Shown here: one piece after another, positions 58,339-64,000 of the stretch | Position numbering within the stretch: position 1 is the stretch's first letter | Layout: the number at the start of each line of letters is the position of its first letter | Notes under the pieces: generated by a model | The model's database searches: none | The model's input: the letters and a program-made list of their open reading frames with translations, nothing else | What the model was told of the DNA's origin: nothing | Made by a program: the position numbers and the translations under genes | Source: Megaleporinus macrocephalus | Taxonomy: Eukaryota > Chordata > Actinopteri > Characiformes > Anostomidae | Assembly: GCA_021613375.1 (NCBI GenBank) | Contig: CM038716.1 | Coordinates: forward strand, 3,032,684-3,096,683 | Reading direction: 5' to 3' | DNA length: 64,000 bases

Positions 58339-58625
58339 CACTCATATCCGCTCCCAAGTCAACAACCTCCTTTTGAAGCATTTCTGTGCCCCACAGTCCA
58401 TCACATGATGGGTCAACAATGGTGTACGCATCATAAACAGTTGTAATTACGATGTCAGATTATGTCAGGTGTGAAGAGATATGCCCCGGAGTTCTGTAGC
58501 CAAGACGAATAAGAGGAGGGAAAGGTGGAGCACAGAGGACACATACCAGCCGAACGTTTTAGTACACCACTGTTAAAGGTTTAAGAACAGTACCAGTCAA
58601 CAGTTTTAAATCAATACCAGCCAAA

Positions 58626-58958
58626 CCTGACCTCTGGGACCAACAGACTTGGACAGCTCTAGCCCCTGATCACTCACATCAAACACTTTGTTGCTCTACC
58701 ATTGAATGATCAGAAGGTGGAGCAGTGAGTCCCCATACATTTAAATGGCCAGTGTTTTTTGTGACCTAGAAAAAGTTTCACTTTCAAACCCTGAGAATGA
58801 AAAGATAATATGTTATTGCTTAGCTAATGTAAGAATAGGTGTCATATTTTTTTGTATGAGCAAGCATTTTGTGGAGCTTCGAAAAAACTTTCATTTCAAA
58901 ACTGTCGGTCTGAAATTCCGCTAGAATTAATGCAAAGAACATAAAAGGAGCCCAGCCC
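58626..58958. repeat. Local duplication, unit 2
   Basis: Direct repeat of 58046-58338 with small insertions (for example TGAGTCCCCATAC at 58727). Both units end at CATAAAAGGAGCCCAGC. Confidence 0.85.
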
Positions 58959-58976
58959 AGCAAACGTTTTAGTACA

Positions 58977-59141
58977 CTACCTGTTAAAGGTTTAAGAACA
59001 GTGCGAGTCAACAGTTTTAGATCAATACCAGCCAACCATGTAAACACACTACCTGTCAAACGTTTTAAAACAGTTCTAAAACGTTTGGCTGGTAGCGATC
59101 TACAACTGTTGACTCGTACTGTTCTTAAACCTTTAACCGGT
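58977..59141. mobile_element. Foldback structure with Tc1-like end motifs
   Basis: Arm 58977-59036 (CTGTTAAAGGTTTAAGAACA..GATCAATACCAGCC) is matched inverted by 59083-59141, with about 90 percent identity by eye and a 46-base centre. The centre holds CACTACCTGTCAAACGTTTT, like Tc1-type terminal repeats. A third copy of the arm is at 58560-58621. Confidence 0.75.
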
Positions 59142-59151
59142 CGTGTATATA

Positions 59152-59821
59152 TAGTAAAAACGTTATAAAAACTTTATAAAAACATTGATATTTTATACAT
59201 ATTGCCATTTCACGCCCATCATTCAAAACTTTACCTTTGAGAAACTCTACTTTCACATTTCAGACTGTTAATTAATATTTGCTCATGTCAGCTTGGAAAT
59301 CTGGCAAGTTAATGTTCACAGATATTTGATTGTATCCAGACAAACTGAAGAATTTCACGGAGCAACACACGAGAAAAGAGAATCAGAATCATTTATTTCG
59401 CCAAGTATGTCACATACACATACAAGGAATTTGTCTTGATGAGGCACACATGTATGACATGTAACAAGAACAATATTACATGAAGAGAAACGCACAACAT
59501 GATACAATAAGAGTTTACTGCCAGATCAGCTTGCTGCTGTAGAATCTGATGATGTGGAACATCAGGATACACAATGTCTTCAAGAAGATGCTAAAAACCT
59601 GATTTCTGACAACTAAAATACTTTTCTAAAGATTATTTGAAACAAATTGCTGCTTAATGGGGTGGGGGGCATGGTTTAAATGTAACCCTGCTGGTAATTG
59701 CACAGTCTTTATAAAGTATCTTTAATCAGATTACTGTGTTTCCAACCCAGCCCTAATCATGGAGTCATATACATGTTATTCTCTCTTATTAAATTTGCAC
59801 TTTTCACCTTTTTTGTATTAG
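59152..59821. other. Non-genic stretch before pseudogene D
   Basis: 59385-59515 (AATCATTTATTTCGCCAAGT, ACAAGGAATTTGTCTTGATG) resembles the 3' end of common fish retroposons; class uncertain. Otherwise unassigned. Exons 1-8 of a CLCA copy were looked for and not found. Confidence 0.4.
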
Positions 59822-60808
59822 AGGAAAGTTTTGTGGCAGCCAGTGAGACTTTTTGCAAAGTCAGATGGAGGCCCCCTCAGACAAACAGTTCAGGTGAACT
59901 ACATAAAAGCAGAACCTGTTCTACTTTGGACTAAAGTGTCCCCCACTGATTTATTTTCATTCCATTTTTAGAACAGCACCACATTCATAATAATCTATAA
60001 AAGGGACACACTAACTGTGTACATAAAGACACCAAACGATTCAGTGTATAATTAGACTCATGTAACTGATAATGCAGCAATAAAGACAATCACTTCCTGG
60101 AACTGCAGGAGTATGTCAGCATGGTGAGTCACTGCTTACTTGACTGTAATTCTTGAGTAATATGATATATGAATGAATGTTAACAAATCCCAACCTACTT
60201 CCTCTTGTGCATAACAACCTAGAAAGTAGAAATACAGATTCCCAACAGAGAATTAAGTATTAAGTGACTTTGACAGTAACATGTTGGGCAGCTCAGAATA
60301 CTCAGAAACAAGCTAACTAGTAATGCTGGTAAACCCATGATAGTGTTTGCTGACATCAGACAGAATTACATTTATGTGTGGCGAGCTGAAGTCATCTCCA
60401 CCCTATAGTCAGATACTGGTCATACAGAAAACATACACATGAACATTATTCACTAGAAGTAAACATCAACCATTCACACTGTTGTAGATGTCTCCAATAT
60501 TGTCTAACCACAACATTCACAAGGCTGGAATGGTCCTCCTGTGAGGTGTTCTTATGAAGTCACCACAACATCAAGACATTTACTGAAATGAACACGTGGT
60601 CATTCAGCTGTTGTTTTCACGTCAAAAAGAGCTAAACCCTCAGAAGCCACCATTCAGCAGATGTAGGCAGCTTTACGAGAACAGCCACTGCAGGGAGCTT
60701 TGTGGTAAATGTGCCCCCAGGCGTAGCCCCACTAAACTTTCCTCCCAACAAGATCACAGACCTGAGAGCTGAAATCCAGACAGACCCTGTGCTTTGATCA
60801 GAGAACAT
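59822..60808 (+). pseudogene. Broken CLCA copy D (exons 9, 10, 11 and 13 only)
   Basis: Relics: exon 9 at 59822-59893 (72 instead of 107 bases, a 35-base deletion that shifts the frame); exon 10 at 59972-60110 (first part lost, TAG stop after SVYN); exon 11 at 60218 to about 60440 (acceptor AG lost, Trp codon turned into TAG, a later Gln codon also TAG); exon 13 at 60621-60808 (internal deletions). Exons 12 and 14 are absent, yet introns around the missing exon 12 and after exon 13 still align with CLCA-C (GTTGTAGA..TATTGTCTAACCACAACATT; TGACCCATTGCTCTATCA). It is therefore a genomic duplicate derived from a C-like gene, not a processed copy. It cannot make a CLCA protein. Confidence 0.9.
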
Positions 60809-61616
60809 GTAAAATCTGACCCATTGCTCTATCACCACTTGATACTCATTGATGAAGCAAACTGATTGTGCAGAGAAAACATAAATGCATAAATCCCGGT
60901 AAGGCTGCACCGGGCAGGGCACACTCTGCTGACCTGTGGAGTTGATCAGTGGCTTCATTAAGAATTTTAAAAGTCAGATTTTTAAATCTTTTTGGAAAGC
61001 TAAACCTTCTCCTATGATTTTATTCCTGATGTTATCAGTGATTAATCAATGTCGACCCAGCTTTTATTGCATAACTGGCAACTAAAAAATCATGCAAACC
61101 ATAGTTTATAAACGTATAACAATGCAAGCAAGGTAGGTAGTGGTCCTAGCCTTTTTCTAGCAAAACCTGATTGAGGCCATTTTTACACTAGAGGTTTTTT
61201 TCCAGACCCAGGACCATTTGCTTTGCAAGTTCAGTATGTTCAGTATTTTCATGTGTAAAGTGTGAAAGTTGATTTTGAGTTGCAGTCCATAGATCCTGTA
61301 TGTGGTCTTGCTGAAACTGCTGGTCGGTGGTTCACACCCAGCGATCTCTGGTGTACAAACTAGAACCGCTTTTCGTGTTGCGTGATTGGTTCATTTTGTA
61401 ATGTGACTAATTTGGCAAAAGACAAGAAAAGATAATCCTTTATAAGTCTTGTCACTATTTATTCAAAATACCTCTGTCCAAACACAGACACCCCTTTCCC
61501 CTTTTCTAAATGGTTAGTATTGCATGCTTTGTGCTTTGTTTTGCTGTACTTTACTGACCAAAGCAGGATGGACTTGGATGGAGTTTGAGTCTTGTTTCCT
61601 TCCCAGGTTTTTTCCT
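60809..61616. other. Region downstream of pseudogene D
   Basis: The start aligns with CLCA-C intron 13. 61165-61250 (CTGATTGAGGCCATTTTTAC, TCCAGACCCAGGACC) resembles the CLCA-C 3' flank, so the duplication may reach past the lost exon 14; a shared MITE is the alternative, since CACACCCAGCGATCTCTGGT is also repeat-like. No exon 14 was found. Confidence 0.45.
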
Positions 61617-62815
61617 CCTTGTATCTACACACATTGTTCATTTAATTAGCTCCAAATACAATACAGGGGAATTTTGTAGTCTAGAAATGGCAGTGACACT
61701 GATGTGGTTGTGGTTGGAGTGTTTAAAGACAGTCTCCACTCAGTGTCCGCTCCTAATAAACACGCCTACCATGGTCCATCGTGTAGATGTAAAGTCAGAG
61801 ATGATAGTTCATCTGTTGCTGCACACACACTGTTTGTGTTGGTTAATCTCTGGTCCTTTATCAGTGCTCACAGGCTACTGCCCACAGGACACTGTTAGCT
61901 GGATGTTGCTGATTGGTGGACTATTCTCAGTCCAGCAATTATACTGAGGGGTTTAAAAACTCTGCAGCACTGCTTTGTCTGATCCATTCATACCAGCGCA
62001 ACCCACTAAACACACCACTATCATGTCATTGTGCAAAATGACACACCAAGCTAATAATAAGGGATAAGTGTTCCTTCATGACAATCAAATGACAATGTGA
62101 TCATTCTGAGTAACACTGATGGATCAGTGGTTTTTGTGTTTAAAAGCCTGGAATACCGTGAAAGTTAGATTTTTATATATGTATTTAACATTTTACACGC
62201 TTATTTATAAAGTGTGTAAGTGTTATGATAAATAGTCCTTGGATTTTACAAATTGATGACCTTGTTTGCATTTTAAAAAACATAAGTCTCTACATAAGTA
62301 TACAGTCTATACTGGCATTCATAATGAAATGCATGTCCTCAAACATGTAGCAAAACGGTACTCATATTGACAACAAATGGGCCAACAAACATTTAAGAAT
62401 GAATTGCCTTGCTAAACTCTCTGCTCCTTTAAAGATAGTAGTGTGCGACCCTGAGGTTCATGGGAACTCAGGGCTGAGAGACATGCATTGTTTGCATCCT
62501 CAGATTTTGGCTAAAAGAAAGAAAGATTTTAAAGGTTTTAAAAGATATTAAAGATTTTAAAGATCCCCAGTGTTTTTTTAACAGGGATCATGCCTATGAC
62601 ATGAGCAGCTGAGAAATTGGACCTTCTAAGCCTCACAGTCCCAAAAATGAGACACAGCGATTGACACATAAAGAATGAGATTTCAAATGCATTTCAGTTG
62701 ACACTGTTTTACGTTTGATTTTGTGAGCGGCACGGTAAACTACAAAGTGCACCTATATGGTAAATGATGTTAATGTTAAATAGTGTATTTGGTAATAACT
62801 AAAGTAGCTTAGTGG
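61617..62815. mobile_element. MITE family M2, copy 3, interrupted
   Basis: Left part 61617-62080 has GACACTGATGTGGTTGTGG, GATGTAAAGTCAGAGATGAT, GGTGGACTATTCTCAGTCCA and TTTGTCTGATCCATTCATAC. The right end near 62740-62815 (GTGCACCTATATGGTAAATG) matches the end of the 55823 copy. About 650 bases between are unrelated and may be a later insertion. Confidence 0.6.
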
Positions 62816-64000
62816 GTAAATAGAATGTGAAAGCAGTCTAGTTGCTGGAGTCATGGAGAACAAGTGCAGATTGGTGTCGTTGCTTGAGTTAGAAAATTAG
62901 ACTATGGCTATTATGAAAGTTGGAACTCTGTGAAGCCTCATTAGTCAAACTCCATTAGATATTGTCGCTGTCCAAAAAAGAACATGTATCTCCACTTTTT
63001 CTGCTTTTTATTTAAACATGACAGCCGCTCTTTATATGCTGAGAAAAAATAAAGAGAGTTTTTGGCTTCTCCTGTAAAGTTACTATTTTCTTTGGACAGC
63101 AATGATATACAGAAACATTCTATCAGCTAGTTAGTGTAATAAGATAAATTGAGCCTAAGTCAAGGTTCGCATCATCTTGCCTCATGCATTTGTTCCAAAG
63201 ACTCCATCCAGCCCAAAATAGAAGTTAGATTGGCATTACTCGCTTTTCCTTATGAGTATTCCTGCTACAAGATATTTACTCACACTAGCATTTTAGGAAA
63301 GAAAAAACAACCACTTGAACTAAAAGCACATTGTCCTCCGGTGTCTTTTGGATAATGGTGTTGGGAGGTTGATCATATAAAAGTTTATACTGTACTCTTA
63401 TTCACAATACTAAAATATGATGTAACTTTTGTACTAATCAGTGGAACATTTTATTATTGTCTGCTCTTACTGTTCTTGTATTTCAATTTTTTTCCCGTTA
63501 TTTTATCTGGGATGGCATGACTTACTTCCTCAATAATATGTCCAAACCCTGTCGACATTTATGATCGTTGCGTGTCATTCGTTTTGCAGTTCATTGCCTA
63601 CATAGAGCTGGGAAGTTCCCCAGTTAAAGTTTAATAGGAAAGTCCTTTTCTTAGGAGGTCTAAGAGGAATGTAATCAATTGCCTTGGAACAATGTGAAAT
63701 GTAATACACACATAGCATTGAATATGTTGAATATGTGTCTAAATGAAAAACAAAACCACTATTAAACAGTTTTCTTGTCACTTGACTTAGGGACAGAATT
63801 AAATACAATCCACTCACTAGACCCAATCATCCTATTGTTTAGAACTAGGCGAGGTCAGTCATGTCACTTCTTGACTGGCTCCTCATGCAGTGTATAGCAG
63901 GAACCAAGAAAAATAGGAATAAGACACAACTTCAGCCGCAGGCGCAGCAAGTAATGCTGACCATACACTAGAAGAAAAGACTCTGAAAAGACGTTTAATA
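62816..64000. other. Non-genic stretch to window end
   Basis: Apart from the M1 copy at 62961-63107, nothing is recognisable. Short frames on both strands lack family features. Confidence 0.4.
62961..63107 (+). mobile_element. MITE family M1, copy 6
   Basis: TCGCTGTCCAAAAAAGAACA and TGTATCTCCACTTTTT at the left, TTGGCTTCTCCTGTAAAGTT and CTTTGGACAGCAATGATAT at the right: both ends in the same layout as copy 1, with a shortened interior. Confidence 0.7.

Overview
The window is nuclear DNA from a ray-finned fish. Coding sequence is split into short GT-AG exons, the background is AT-rich with long microsatellites, and the spaces are filled with fish-type transposon remnants (Tc1-like elements, hAT and other MITEs, tRNA-derived SINEs, LINE reverse-transcriptase fragments). 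The repeat types suggest an otophysan (characin or catfish relative), but the species cannot be fixed from sequence alone.

The gene content is a head-to-tail tandem array of calcium-activated chloride channel regulator (CLCA) genes, all on the + strand. Copy A spans 5723-18256 (913 aa), copy B 30973-41448 (909 aa) and copy C 44501-53536 (910 aa). Each was rebuilt from 14 exons with consistent splice phases and no internal stop. Each predicts a signal peptide, an N-terminal metalloprotease-like domain with HEWAH, a von Willebrand factor A domain with a complete MIDAS (DVSGSM, GSTN, TDGE), a beta-rich/fibronectin-like C-terminal half, one C-terminal transmembrane helix and a short basic tail. 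A fourth copy, D (59822-60808), is a broken pseudogene with relics of exons 9, 10, 11 and 13 only. No other protein-coding host gene could be supported.

Layout: 1-5660 holds repeats, a Ty3/Gypsy gag relic and unassigned sequence. 5.7-18.3 kb is CLCA-A, with a nested MITE, a 178-bp Tc1-type MITE and an LTR-like block in its introns. 18.3-30.9 kb is a 12.7 kb spacer full of mobile elements: two inverted hAT-type MITEs with target-site duplications, a LINE 3' end, two SINEs and a Tc1 relic. 31.0-41.4 kb is CLCA-B. 41.4-44.5 kb is a short spacer with a LINE fragment. 44.5-53.5 kb is CLCA-C. 53.5-64 kb holds repeats, a foldback structure and pseudogene D.

The three genes probably arose by unequal crossing-over and have since exchanged sequence: A and B are most alike in exons 7-9, while B and C are most alike in exons 4-6 and 10-11. 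B and C share a TATATAAG box 43-45 bases upstream of the ATG; A has a weaker match at the same place. No new biological system was found. The points most worth a second look are the mosaic exon similarity, the very short predicted leaders, the antisense LTR-like block in CLCA-A, and several short transposon families whose copies can be defined by comparison within this window.
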